A stretch of DNA of 64,000 nt. Source: Rhizophagus irregularis (lineage: Eukaryota > Glomeromycota > Glomeromycetes > Glomerales > Glomeraceae). Positions 35,515 through 47,735 of the stretch are shown here, piece by piece. The notes under the pieces were generated by a model, which made no database searches, was not told where the DNA came from, and saw nothing but the letters and a program-made list of their open reading frames with translations. Where the stretch lies: positions 2,108,001 to 2,172,000 of the forward strand of contig NC_089442.1 of the NCBI RefSeq assembly GCF_026210795.1. Direction: 5' to 3'. The number at the start of each line of letters is the position of its first letter. Within the stretch, counting starts at the first letter, position 1. The position numbers and the translations under genes are program-made.

Positions 35515-38395
35515 ATGTGTGGTATATTATTTCGATTACAATTAAAAAAATCCTTCACAAATGATTCATTTCACAAGGAATTGTGGAATCAATTGATGAT
35601 TCTAAATAATCAGCGTGGTAAATTTAATAATTGCTTATAGATTGATTGATAACATCGTCCTTTTAACTCCTACGTATTTGATGTATGCGTTTTTATCATA
35701 GGACCGGACAGTCAAGGGGAATTGTTTAAATCAATCCAATCACAGTCTTCCTCTTTATATACGGTCTATTTAACATTTTTTGGCGCAGTTTTACATTTAC
35801 GAGGGCCTTCTATTGTTAAGCAACCTTTAACTGATAACGATGAAGAAGACGTGTTACTATGGAACGGAGAGATATTTAATGGAGTTGAGGTAAGATAAAT
35901 TCTGGCTCTTTGCAATAGAAAGGTGTGATCATCTAAATAAATCCGTATGTATTTCGATTCAAAGAACGCATTTTAATATATAGTTATATGTTGGGTTAAT
36001 GTTGTTTCGCACGATCTAATATCACATGTCTCTATATGTCACATACTTTTATTGCAAAACGCTTATAGATTTACGACTCGTTACAAATAAGCTTTAAATT
36101 ATCCGATCTAAATCTGATTATTAGATTCCTCCCGGAGAAAACGATACAAAATATCTCTTCGCTGCTTTGAAAATGAGCCATAATATTGAGAATGATAATG
36201 AAGAAAAGAATAGAATACTTCATATCCTTCAAAGTATTGAGGGACCGTATGCAATTATATACTGGCAGGTTAATATTGTGTTTGCCTTTTGTTTGTCCTC
36301 GATTCTTCCCTATTTAAATTATAAAATAATTATTTTTGGACGTAGAGCTCAAAACGTAGATTATGGTTTGGACGAGATTGTTTAGGGAGACGATCTTTAC
36401 TTTGGAATTTACATTCTGAGGAAGACAATTTTATTTTAACATCTGTGGGGTGTAAAATTTCACAAATGTCAAAATCACCTTATTTTGCCGAAGTCTCAGC
36501 CAATGGCATATTCTATTTAGATTTGGATAAAATGTTGTCATCGACCTCATGGGGTATTTATATTTGTTTTTTTTTAAAAAAAAAATATTTTAATTTATTA
36601 TATATATAATGTAATTGACTCATCATACCTTCTCTATTCTTATAACTAAAGAACCATTTAATAATTTCTTGGTACATTACAAATGGCATGGAGGAAATAG
36701 TCCATTTAATAATGATTCATCATTTATACTGGCAAGGAATCTATTATTCTTTAATTTGGCTAAATTTATCATTTAATACGAAAATTGACCAACCTTATTT
36801 CGAATTGTTAGACTTTGCCTTTTGGTAAAGTAAATGACACTCTTCCAAATCCCGAAGATTTACCCCAGTTACCAGCTTCATCAGATTTATCAAATTCTTA
36901 TATTCCAGCCATATCACTTAAAATTCAAGATGCTATAGATAGGCTAATTGAAGAATTAGGAGATTCTGTAAGACGACGTATTATAGATATTCCACGTGTA
37001 GGGTAAATGATTAACTTTACAGCTTTATTTTTCAAAGATTTTTCGATTTAATATTTATTATGTTATTATATTTTTTATGTTATTTAGATCAATACAAGAT
37101 GCTAGAGTAGCTATTATGTTTTCTGGAGGATTAGATTGTATTTGTCTTGCTGCTTTAGCAGATAGATATATTCCAAAAGAAGAAGCAATAGATCTACTAA
37201 ATGTAGGATTTGAAAATCCTAGAATTCAGCAAATAAAAAAGAATAAAAAGACAAATATTTCTTATAAAGATAATTCTATTTATGACGTTCCAGATAGATT
37301 AACCGGAAGACAAGGAGTTGAAGAATTAAGGTATGAATAATAAAATCTTTTTTTTTTAAATAAAATTATTAATTATTTAAATATAAATAGAAAAATAGCT
37401 CCTAATCGTAAATGGAATTTTGTGGAAGTGAATGTTCCATTTGAAGAGGCTTGCACCTTTAAACCTAAAATAATAGAATTAATGGCACCATCAGATACAA
37501 TCATGGATTTGGTAAGTTAAAAGAAAAAAGAAAAACAAAAATAAATAAAGATTATATGTTACTTATTTTTTTGATAATAGAGTATAGCAATGGCTTTTTG
37601 GTTTGCAGTTCGTGGAAAGGGTTTGTATTATAAACTTATTTGAATAATTAAATAAGATTTTAATATGATTACGTCATTTTTTTTTTTTGTAGGTCAAGTT
37701 ACTAGTTTAGATGATTCGGAGGTTATTAATTATTAATATTTGTTTAAATATGAAATAAAAGCTTTATTGATTTATTCTTTTCTTCTTTTAGATAATGATT
37801 GATTATGAAAGTAAAGCTAGAGTTATACTTGTTGGAGTAGGAGCTGATGAGTTATTAGGAGGATATTCAAGACATCGTGAAGCATTTAAACAACATGGAT
37901 GGAAAAAGTTAATTGAAGAGGTAAAACCAAACATTTATTTATCTTTTAATTACTTTAAAATAAGCTAAATAAGGTTCTTTTTTATAAAATAAATGTTCTA
38001 TTAGATTCAATTAGATGTTGATAGGATTTCAACTAGGAATTTAGGTAAATAATGCATAATTAATAAAATTTTAATAGCATTAACTTATTTAATTGTTATT
38101 TTGATTATTATTAGGTCGTGATGATAGGATAATATCATCTCATTCTAAGGAATCAAGGTTCCCTTATCTTGCATCAAATGTTGTATCCTTTTTGTGTTCA
38201 TTACCTATGTATATTAAAGCAGATATGAGATATGAAAGAGGGATTGGGGAAAAGCTTTTACTACGCCATGTAGCAAGACAATTGGGACTATTTAATGCAA
38301 GTTTTTTATGGAAAAGAGCTATACAATTTGGAGCAAAAACAGCAAAGATGACTAATGAGAATAATAAAGAAAAAGGAGATATGAGAGTTATCTGA
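35515..38395 (+). CDS. ASNSD1: Asparagine synthetase domain-containing protein 1-like (ASNSD1)
   Basis: Thirteen exons (35515-35617, 35702-35889, 36125-36268, 36346-36553, 36652-36671, 36812-37002, 37088-37330, 37391-37511, 37581-37620, 37693-37721, 37792-37920, 38005-38044, 38115-38395) join in phase to 578 residues. The N-terminus MCGIL gives the Cys2 nucleophile of class II glutamine amidotransferases, followed by NQRGPDSQG and [24 protein letters not shown] marks the end of that domain. The synthetase half has the PP-loop SGGLDC (297-302), [17 protein letters not shown] and the RFPYLA block near the C-terminus. The order and the divergence from classical AsnB fit ASNSD1, which is about 640 residues in humans; substrate not established. 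The shortest exon, 20 bp, is needed to keep the frame. Cytosolic by lack of a targeting signal. Confidence 0.9.
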
Positions 38396-38954
38396 AATAT
38401 AAAGAAATTAAATATAAGGTTATTAGTTTTTAAATGGTAAGACTTTTTTATTTGTAAAAAGTATTTTATAGGTATTAATACATAGTTAAATAATTACAAA
38501 ATTTATTACTAACTTATTTATATTTATATTATAGTTATTTTATAATTATAACCATAAATGATTATTATATAATCAGTCACAAACTCATCATTACATATAC
38601 AAATATGCTGTGTACATGTATTATTACGGTTTAATTACAAAATATTTTGCAAATCAACCGGTCAAATTATACAACGGAGGAAAAGAATTGCCAATTTTGT
38701 ATTTTTGTTTTGTATATAAATAGGTTGATAATCATAATAAGATTTTTTTACTATAATATAATTAATAATAAATTTATACTTACATGCTATTAGTATAATT
38801 GATTACTTTAATAAATATCTTTTTTAAATGAACAAAAAAAGTCATAAATGTTATAAATGTCATGACACACTTTAAATGATGAACTTTGATTGATTAATAT
38901 ACAATAATAAATGTTTGTGTTTTATATTAACTATCTAATAAAAAAAGACAACAT
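38396..38954. other. Convergent 3' spacer
   Basis: Lies between the stop codons of two convergent genes. AT-rich 3' flanks only, no further gene. Confidence 0.5.
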
Positions 38955-39938
38955 CTAACTGACTCTATAATTAGCTAATCTAGTATGTATTATAATATCT
39001 TCTTTATCATAACGATCTTTAATGTTGATAGATATTTTATAATAATTTCCGTAATTCCCTGTGGGAGTAAGCTCATCAATAACTTGGATAGATTGAAAAG
39101 AAATACTTTGCATTGTAGATTCGAAATACAATTGAATTTCTTTAGAAAATTTATCTAGAATACAATAACCTATTACACCATATGGTTTCATGATATAATA
39201 GAATTTTAAAGCAGGTTCAATTTCTTTCCAGTAAGCTTCAACATCAGAAGTATTTGAAAAAAATTTCAATTCAATTCGCTCTTCAAAACATCCCATGGCC
39301 TCATAAATTAATTCTTCTAAAGCATTAATAAATTGATCAACTTTAGCTCCGGCATATTTATGTATTAAAACAGAAGCAGGAGCAGGATTATTGTGATTTT
39401 TTTTTTTGTCGTTTGATTGACTATCAAGCATTAAATCATCATCATCATATTCATCATTATCACTACCTTCAGTTACAGGAATGCGAAAATATTCAATTTC
39501 CTTTTCAATTTCATCAAGAGTTACAAAAGTAACTTTATCTTTATCACGTTCACTTAATAATAATTTACCAGTACGATAAAATTCCATTATATATCGAAAT
39601 GCATACCCATTTCTATCAAAAAAATATATATTACCAGTTTGTGGATGAAGCATTGCTCGATTTTTATCTTGAAAAATTGTTCCCAATAATGTATCTGGAT
39701 ATTCTGTTAAAGTTGAAGCATATGTTTCATACTAATCATAAATTAATATAAAAAGTTATAATGTTAGATTAACATTCAATATAAAGTAAATACAATTAAT
39801 AAATAAATGAATAAATAAACTTTTAATTTACTTTTTTTGATTGTTTACCTTGATTCCTCCAACATTTAAAATGATTGTACGTTCACTACTTCGTTTTAAA
39901 TTTTCACTGATATCAATGTTATTATTTTTAGAAGACAT
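38955..39938 (-). CDS. BTB/POZ (T1, KCTD-like) protein 1
   Basis: Two exons (39938-39849 and 39731-38955) join in phase to 288 residues. The T1-type BTB domain starts with RTIILNVGGIKYETYASTL (intron right after NVGGIK). It continues with YPDTLLG, NIYFFDRNGYAFRYIMEFY and RTGKLLL, the hallmarks of the potassium-channel tetramerisation fold also used by KCTD adaptors. There is no transmembrane segment, so this is not a channel. An acidic linker (NDEYDDDDL) leads to a C-terminal region with IHKYAGAKVDQFINALEELI that is shared with the paralogue at 44180-45048. Likely forms oligomers through T1 and may recruit partners for cullin-3 ligases; this last point is inference. Confidence 0.9.
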
Positions 39939-42289
39939 GATGAATATGATCCTTTTTTTGTACGTTTCTACCTTTTATAGGAAATTTTTTTTTTTTCGTT
40001 TTGAGGTCCCCGAATATTTTATTGAAAAGGGATGCTTTTATTTAAAGATAAAATGGAAAATTTTTTAGGAAAAAATAATTCCAATTTATTTATTGCATGA
40101 ATTTTTTTTAGTGGTACAATTTAATCCGGGTTTGAAAAATGTTAATAAAAATAGTCTATCGAGTAGTTTATCGGTAAATTTATTTGTTAAATAGTGTTAT
40201 GCTTAAAAATTATCCATTCATAAAGAGGTCGTCGTTTACCCACCTAGCTTACGAGGGCAATTTTCATTACTGAATTCGGTATCAGAAAGGTCGAATCTGA
40301 TCCGACCGAATCCGGTTATGCTATTTATTTAACTGCGGAAGATCCTTTGGCTGAAATTAATTAATTATTTATTGGCCAAATTTTGTACACAAAATTAAAA
40401 ATTATTAATACATCTATGGTCCCACGTGTACAAATAACGTTTCAAATAAAGAAAAAAAAGAAAGAAAACGCTTAATTTTGAAACTGTGTTTTTAATCCAA
40501 ATAAAACTCCTAAGTTCTCGGAACAGAGAAAAAAAACCTTTAAGGAGATTATAATAAAGAAGTATGTATTTTTATTGCCTTTAAAGGTTTTTAATTTTTA
40601 AAAAAATAATTTTTTTTTTTTAAAATAAATTTCAAAACTTCGGTGTTATTAACCTATGGTAAGTGTAATTTTGGTAAAATATTTTCTCATAATTTAATAC
40701 GGCTTAATAGTTTCAAAATTGGTAAAAAAAGAATTTAATTGACACCACGCATTTTTTTTTTACATTTAAAGAACTCGTCTGACATCACGTGAAGAACGTA
40801 ATTACCCCTGACACTTTTTTAGCAATATACTTACGATACGAGCAACTGTACCACAGTATTTTTTTTGACTAACGGTGAATCAAAACGCGTAAAACCCGAA
40901 TTTATTCGAACAAGAACTCTACTTATTGTCCATTTATAAAAAAATGTACAAATAAAAAAAAATCAATAAAATTCATTAAATCCGCAAATCATTAATTTCA
41001 GATTCCAATAGATCGAGTTTTTGATAAATAAAACGCTATAATCTCGTTATGGTATCACTATAAATGTTATAGGAGAAAAGGACTGACATATTAATTTGGC
41101 CTTGTTTCTTTTTTCGGGCGAGGAAACATTATGATCCAAATTTCTTTTCCCTCACTTGTAGGAACGCGCTCAGCATCACCTTTTTTCATTTTACGCCGTA
41201 GAAATTGATAAATACTAGATTTCGCTAATAAGAATAACAAATATAATTCTGCCGGAAATAGTATGGTGAGATATTTTAGCTTCAACCTGCGTGTGTACCA
41301 CTTTTTTAACATTAATATAGAATCTTGGTCACGATTTAGATCGTAAAAGTTTTGATTTTGCCGCGTTATAGCATTGTATTAGCATTTTGATAGTCGGATT
41401 TGATTCTTCTAGCAACATATTAATATCAACTTCTTCGTTCTTTTTCGCTTGGTTATCTATCCAAGATTTTCAGTTTGTATATTGATTTATCGAAAAGTCG
41501 TAAAAATGTCTCAATTGGTTCTACACATTGAAATCAGCGAACAAGATAAAAAAAAACTCACTCCTACTTGTAAACGAAGTATAAATACTTTTGACCTTGA
41601 AATACGTAATGATACCTTCATTAACATAACCTAAAGATAATATCGTTTGTAATCTCGAAACTTTACTCGCTTAATTTGATAAATGTAATGAGTAATTGAC
41701 ACTTTACTTACCGGGTGTTATATATTGTATAAGCATTAGTAATACAAGTCAACGGAGGAATAGAATTTAGTTTAGTAATAAGAAATATTTAAGAAATATT
41801 TAAGACAACTTTTTGGTACGCATCAACAATACATGAACACGCTCCAATTTCAGAATTTATATAGTACATACAAGCTGTTTTGTACTCAGTACCAAAAAAT
41901 AAGTTCTTCGTATTACTCTGTTGAGTGAAATTTTACGCAATTTTCAGAAGACCGAGATGTTTAAAAAACAGGAAATTACGTAGATATCAGATATATATTC
42001 TGTTACTATCGGGATTGGTTGGATCACGAGAGTGACGAGCCAAGACTACAGAAACGCCACTTCATCGGCGTTACCATTTTCAGAAATGTGTATACTGCGC
42101 AGTAAGCCACATTTGAACTTTTCTGTATAGAAATTATCGGACATTTCGGCAATGTATCAATCAAACTCCATACAATCATAAATGATGATGAATGTGGTTA
42201 CGTGTTCAAATTCGAATTATGAAATATGTCCATTCTAATAAATAAAAGGGCAATACCGGTTTGTATAACAACAACACAATATAAAATTG
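39939..42289. other. 2.4-kb spacer upstream of the PB1-UBA gene
   Basis: Contains poly-A/T tracts, an AP-type mix of short GC-richer patches (40230-40330; 41990-42120) and two short frames (41091-41312 minus and 41449-41634 plus). No repeat ends recognised. Probably mostly regulatory and untranslated sequence of the flanking genes. Confidence 0.4.
41091..41312 (-). CDS. Possible 73-residue membrane-anchored protein
   Basis: An uninterrupted frame from ATG with a basic N-terminus (KKWYTRRLKLKY), one hydrophobic segment (LTILFPAELYLLFLLA) and a basic C-terminus ending PRPKKETRPN. The layout would suit a small single-pass, perhaps mitochondrial, protein. There is no recognised relative, and chance is possible in a 2.4-kb spacer. 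Confidence 0.25.
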   Translation of the reverse strand: MLKKWYTRRLKLKYLTILFPAELYLLFLLAKSSIYQFLRRKMKKGDAERVPTSEGKEIWIIMFPRPKKETRPN

Positions 42290-42300
42290 TATAAATATGG
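42290..42300 (+). promoter_or_regulatory. TATA-like box of the PB1-UBA gene
   Basis: TATAAATATGG lies 77-87 bp before the ATG at 42377, with C/T-rich sequence (TTTCCTCTCTCGAC) between them, a usual layout for a fungal core promoter. Confidence 0.45.
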
Positions 42301-42376
42301 GTTATTTCTTTGGTACCAATTTTCTCACTGTATTATTTTCCTCTCTCGACAAAAACAATTTTTTATATAATAAAAA

Positions 42377-43672
42377 ATGGTTAACATCAAAGTAATCCAT
42401 AAAAAAGCTGTTCGACGGTTTACTCTTCCTTCTAACGCTACTTGGATTGAGTTAGAAGCAAAACTTCGCACTCTCTTCAATATTCCTGCATTGTCTCCTT
42501 TCACGCTTTCATATACTGACGAGGATAATGATGTTATTACACTTTCAACTGATTTAGAACTTCAAGAAATTTTTTCTTCCGCCCCAACCGTCAAATTTGA
42601 TTTGAAATTTTCAACTTCTGATGATTCAAGTGATAGTGAAGACTCTGGTAATGAAGTTTGGGTGCTTGAAGGTAGAAATATTCTTCCAAGTAAAGAAGCT
42701 GCTTCTGCCACGACTGATATTTCTGGTTTACAAGAGAATGTTTCACAAAAGAATATAGTTAGTTCCACTAATCAAGAGCTTCAAGAGCCGCAGTTTATTG
42801 AGATCGATTCACGTGATTTAACTGAAAACGAAACATCAAATAAAACGGATGAAAACTCCGAGAAAGAAGATGAAAAGGAAAAAACACGTCAAGTAAATCT
42901 ATTGGACGATGAATTCTTCGAATCACTCAATTCACTTAAATTGACTAAACCTATAAATGAAATTGAAGCAATTGAAACAATTGAAAGTACTCCCTCGGAA
43001 CAAGATCAACCACAAGAAGATTCTGCAGTTGATCTTCAACAATTTCAAATGATTATTGAACAAAATCAAGATGCTATTAAAGAGAATCCTCAGCTTATCG
43101 CAAGTATTAAGGATATCATGGATCAAATCCGACAGTTAGATTCTTTTCGTGAACCGATCATGAAGTCACGTAAGCGTAATAAAAATTTCCTAAACCGTCC
43201 TATCACACCACCAATTCCTGGATGTACAAGACATAGTTTTAATGTGTTTCCAACTTCTGAATTTCGCTCTCTCACACCACCGCCAATTCCTGGAGCTTTT
43301 CCAAAACCACCACAATCTACTCCAGTTCCTTGGGCGGCTCGGCCACCAAGAGGCGGCCGAGGCCGATATCATGGAAATCATGGACATCATGGACGTCGAT
43401 TCCATGGTAATCATCATCATCATCACTATGATGATAGTTATGATAATCACGAACAAAGAGAAAAAATACTAGACGAGGGGGAAACACCAGATACAGAAGA
43501 AACATTAGAAGGAACAACTGATGAGATCGTTTATAAAGAGAGATTTAAAATACTTAAAAGTATGGGTTTCGAGGATGAATTGGTGAAAGCTGAATTGGTG
43601 AAAGCTGAATTGGAAAAACAAGATGATAATTTTGAAAAAATTATTGAGAATTTATTAAAAAGTCAAATGTAA
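42377..43672 (+). CDS. PB1-UBA protein, candidate p62/NBR1-like autophagy adaptor
   Basis: Intronless, 431 residues. Residues 1-75 form a PB1 domain: basic start IKVIHKKAVRRF (type II cluster) and an acidic OPCA-like loop YTDEDNDVITLSTDLELQE. Residues 388-428 form a UBA domain (LKSMGFEDEL ... IIENLL) that would bind ubiquitin. Between them lie an acidic Ser-rich stretch, DDEFFESL (178-184), which fits an LC3/Atg8-interacting motif with F181 and L184, two TPP.PG repeats and a His/Gly/Arg-rich part (327-359) that could bind metal or RNA. PB1 + LIR + UBA is the layout of SQSTM1/p62 and NBR1, but the ZZ zinc finger is absent. A five-residue direct duplication (ELVKA twice) extends the UBA helix. 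Function is inferred from domains only. It lies between two BTB paralogues. Confidence 0.85.
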   Translation: MVNIKVIHKKAVRRFTLPSNATWIELEAKLRTLFNIPALSPFTLSYTDEDNDVITLSTDLELQEIFSSAPTVKFDLKFSTSDDSSDSEDSGNEVWVLEGRNILPSKEAASATTDISGLQENVSQKNIVSSTNQELQEPQFIEIDSRDLTENETSNKTDENSEKEDEKEKTRQVNLLDDEFFESLNSLKLTKPINEIEAIETIESTPSEQDQPQEDSAVDLQQFQMIIEQNQDAIKENPQLIASIKDIMDQIRQLDSFREPIMKSRKRNKNFLNRPITPPIPGCTRHSFNVFPTSEFRSLTPPPIPGAFPKPPQSTPVPWAARPPRGGRGRYHGNHGHHGRRFHGNHHHHHYDDSYDNHEQREKILDEGETPDTEETLEGTTDEIVYKERFKILKSMGFEDELVKAELVKAELEKQDDNFEKIIENLLKSQM

Positions 43673-44179
43673 ACTTTTTAATTTAGTATATAATCGGATT
43701 TAACACATTATACATTTTTTTTTGTAATATTTTTATCAAAAAGAAAAAAAAATTTCTTGTAGTTTTTTAATTTTCCTATTTGTAATATTTATTATTGAAG
43801 CTGTTTTTTTTTCAAAAAAAAAAAAAAAAAAAATTTCGTAATATTTTTTTATATTGACTTTTTTTTAAAAAAATAAAATAAAAAAAAAATTTTTTCAGTT
43901 AAGCAAAAAAGTAGGACTGTAGGAGTAATGTTGATATATATTCCACATGGAAATTGCAAGTTGACAGTTCTCGCCAATTTATGACTATGGCTTCGGTAAC
44001 AAATTATCATTATAAAGTAAAAGATGCACTCTTTACTAATACGATATACTGTAAATTCATTCTTTGTATGTTTCTTATATAAATAAAATATCCCAAAGTG
44101 TTATATAATGATTGGATTTATCAATATGATTATTTAAATAATTTAGGTTAAAGTCATAAGTATGAAGTTCATTTTATTA
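43673..44179. other. Convergent 3' spacer
   Basis: Poly-A and poly-T tracts (43735-43900) and AT-rich sequence between two convergent genes; no gene seen. Confidence 0.5.
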
Positions 44180-45048
44180 TTAAGCCAATCTTTTAGTATA
44201 AGATAGAATAGCAGTTTTAGGATATTTTTCCTTGATATTTATAATTATAACACAATATTCTCTATCACCAGGATCACAAATATCACAATTCCAGTCAATT
44301 CCAATAATATTATTTCTGAGATAATCCCCAATTTCATCACCAAATTTTTCTATAATAGAAAATCCAGCATCACTAAAAGGTTTCATAATTTTAGTTAAAT
44401 TTGAAACTCCTATAGATTCACTTTTAGCCCAATATTCTTTCATATATTTAGGTGTTCTATAAAATCTTAATTCAATAAAATTTAAAAATTGACCCATGGC
44501 TTCACGTATTAATTTTTCTAAAGCTGAAATAAATTCGTCAACTTTAACTGCTGCTAATTTATGAATTAATGTCGTATTTTTAATGAAATTATTATTATAA
44601 TAATCTTTTAAATTTTCCATCGGAATTTCAAAATATTCAAGTTCTACCGCTAATTCTTCTCTTGTTATATATGCTTTTTTTGAATCATTAGGTCCTATAG
44701 ATAATAATATTTTACCAGTTCGATACCATTCTAAAATATATCTAAAAGCGTATCCATTTCGATCAAAGAAATATTCATTTTCTTTAACTTTTACAAATGA
44801 TCGATTATTTTCATCATTTCCTTCGAATATTCTACCAAGACGTGTGTTTGGATATTTTACTAAAGTCGATGCAAATGTTTCGTACTAAATATTATACATT
44901 GTAATTAATGAACAAATAAAATTTTTTCTGTTTATTTCTTTTTTTCTTTTTTACGATTTACCTTTACGCCCCCAATATTTAAGACGATTTTTTTCTCGTA
45001 ATTACGACCAAATTTATCATCAATATCCATTTGACTTGAATTCGACAT
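44180..45048 (-). CDS. BTB/POZ (T1, KCTD-like) protein 2
   Basis: Two exons (45048-44962 and 44884-44180) join in phase to 263 residues. The intron sits at the same place (after NIGGVK) as in the paralogue at 38955-39938. T1 hallmarks: KIVLNIGGVKYETFASTL, YPNTRLG, NEYFFDRNGYAFRYILEWY, RTGKILL. The C-terminal region IHKLAAVKVDEFISALEKLI is shared with the paralogue, but the acidic linker is shorter. Same orientation and gene structure point to a local duplication, with the PB1-UBA gene now between the copies. Presumed oligomeric adaptor; no membrane segment. Confidence 0.9.
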
Positions 45049-46707
45049 TAGATAGATTTTCTTATATTGAAATAAAATAATTTTTGAAAAGAAAAAAAAA
45101 TTTATGGAAGAAAAAAAATGAATTAAAGGTGTGTATTGCATAATATCAATTTATTTACTAATGTATTACATAAGTTACATAAGTTGATCATTTAATATAA
45201 CCATAATTGAAAAGTATCAAGGAAGTGTAGGGTCGCTTTCATAACCAATTAATTTAAAAGGTCAAAAAATTAATGGTCACTTCTCATAAGAAAATTAAAG
45301 ATAAATTTATGTTATTTATCTCAATATTATTTTTTAGCTAATTCTTCGTGTTTGAACACAGTTAGATCAACATCTAGTATATGCGGTAATGATTCCCACC
45401 ACGAGATTAAATGTCTCACATAAAGAATATTCTTTTAAGTCAATAATACTTCGACGTGTTTAAAATTCGTCTAGTGATTTTATATAGCCTTTAACTATAG
45501 TGGAATGTTTATTAATGATGAATGAGTAATCTTCTATGTAAGAACGGAACGACATATCTATAACTATTTGGATAATAAAACTACGCGTTTCATAGCATTT
45601 ACTTTATATTCATTGCTTGGTCCCGATTTATAGTTAGTGATACGTAATCAAACTAAACGAAATACATTTCAACGATGATCTCATCAGAAATATGTCATAT
45701 ATGTTTACTTACTAAAAAAAATTTCTGAAATTTAGTACATGTAGGTTATCAATCAAATAATCAATTAAAGCACATTTGCAATCAATTATAAACTATTTAT
45801 ATTTCTTATAATTCCATATTACATATTTAAGTTAAACCATTTTTATTTTTTTTTATTTGTTTTTAAAAAAAAAATAATGATTAATAATAACTTTAATCAG
45901 ATACACTAATACTTTTCAAACAAATTTCAGTAATTGAAAAGGCCAATCTTTCAAACTTATTTGTTATAATAATTACAACAGAATTCAAACAATCTATATA
46001 TATATATAGGTTATACTTTTACTTATTAATCATATAAATTTTCAAAAATTATTTATTTTAGAGGTATTTAAACTATATACCCCTAACTTTTTAGTTAAAT
46101 AATAATAAAATTTATACCATTAAGTACTTTTTAATAAGAGAAATCTAATGATATATAATAATTTTGTTTTTCTAACTTTAATATTTACTGAAATATAATG
46201 TGATTTTTTATTTAATATATAAAAAATGTTCAGAATTTTATTACAATTAAGAAAATTTTATAATAGCTTAAATATTTATTACTTTTGTTACTATAGCAAG
46301 TTAAACAATTCTAAATAGTTTGCTATTTATATCATTAAGCAGTAATATGCATTTATATTTAAAAATTTAGTTGAAAACTTCTAATACAAATAATTTTATT
46401 AGAAAATTATATTTCCAATCTTTTTAAAAACATTAATCTTTCAAAAATATATGTCTAATATTAAATATAGGAAAATTTCACATATTCAATTATTTTATTT
46501 TCTATTTTATTTTCTATTTTATATTATATTCCAATAATTTTAATATTTTACTAGTATAATAATGTGAAATTTACAAACTTATATAAATAAGTTTTAATTT
46601 AATATTATAAAAAAAATCATATTTACCAAATTTGAAAATTTGCCAATCATTAACTATATATCAAATATTAATTAAAATTAAGTGACGATTCATCACTTAA
46701 CAAGAAA
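45049..46707. other. AT-rich spacer with one dispersed module
   Basis: The 5' flank of BTB gene 2, then AT-rich sequence. At about 46060-46175 lies a copy of the dispersed module also seen at 11080-11240 and 51440-51580 (TTTTTAATAAGAGAAATCTA). No gene seen. Confidence 0.45.
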
Positions 46708-47440
46708 AAATGATCAGCAAAAATGGAATGCCATATTCTTCCAAAGTAAAGTCCATGAATAGAAAACTAATACTTTGGCAACTTTGGAAATATAAAAATG
46801 AAGATTTTGCCTATCATTTCGAGTTATTTTCAAATAAAATAAAAAATAAAATTTGTGCAACAGAGATCGTCAAAATTACTGCATTGCAGTAAATCACGTG
46901 ACTTTTATATATAATTTACATAAACTATTTCCATAGTAAAAAATGGGATAGATAACTAATTGAAGAATCACCTTTAAAACTTTATTTATAGGTGCAGTTT
47001 GACAAAATAAACAACTTTTGTTAATGTTAAAAAGTTGATTATTAAACTAGATTTTTTGTTATTTTTAAATTTTTATTTAGCAAAATCAGTAAGTTTTTGG
47101 TCTATTAAAAAATTAGAATTATTCATTATGTTTTATAATTATAAATTTATTTTAATTTAAAAATATAGTTATATGTCTATTAATTAAATGGAAAATATGT
47201 ATAATCTGTCATAATAAAAAGTTCACAAATTTGATGTGCAATTTTTATATAAAATTTCAAAATGCAGCAAATTTAACAATTTCTGTCGCACAAATTTTAT
47301 TTTTTATTTTATCCCAAAAATTGCACAAAATGATATGCAAAAACCTATATTTCTATATTCCCAAAGTTGTAAAGTATTAGTTTTTTACCCATAAACTTTA
47401 CTTTGAAAGAACACAGCATTTCATTTTTGCCGATCATGCA
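46708..47440. mobile_element. Long inverted-repeat element (about 200-bp arms)
   Basis: The left arm (46708-46910; ATGATCAGCAAAAATGGAAT, ACTAATACTTTGGCAACTTT) and the right arm (about 47240-47440) are diverged reverse complements, roughly four of five positions matching by eye. The loop is ~330 bp and AT-rich. The 60-codon frame at 46710-46892 merely reads along the left arm. Non-coding MITE or foldback element. Confidence 0.75.
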
Positions 47441-47735
47441 CACCTGTTAACTAACGGACCATCCTTTAATTAAAACTGCTTTTACATAAAAAAAAATAAA
47501 TTATAAAACCTAGTAAAAAAAAATTTATAAAGTTATTTTAACTAAATTACTAGTTAATATATTATTATTATTTTAATTTATTATTTATTAAAATTTGAAA
47601 ATTAATATTTTTTTTAATATTTTTATTATCTAAATAAGATTTTTAAAATAAAAAAAATAGCTACAAGTTATATCCAATGCAAAATAATTACTATATATAT
47701 TTGTAAAAATTCTTAATTTATTTAGTATAAAAATA

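Noticed and set aside
42562-43517. Several frames on the minus strand and in another plus frame (e.g. 43190-43456, 43242-43472)
   Set aside because: Shadows of the intronless PB1-UBA gene; Met/Ile-rich sequence comes from His codons CAT read as ATG/ATC.
38955-45048. Potassium channel genes
   Set aside because: T1 domain hallmarks are present, but there are no transmembrane segments or selectivity filter after them.
46710-46892. 60-codon frame starting MISKNGMPYSS
   Set aside because: It follows one arm of a long inverted repeat and the other arm does not keep it open.
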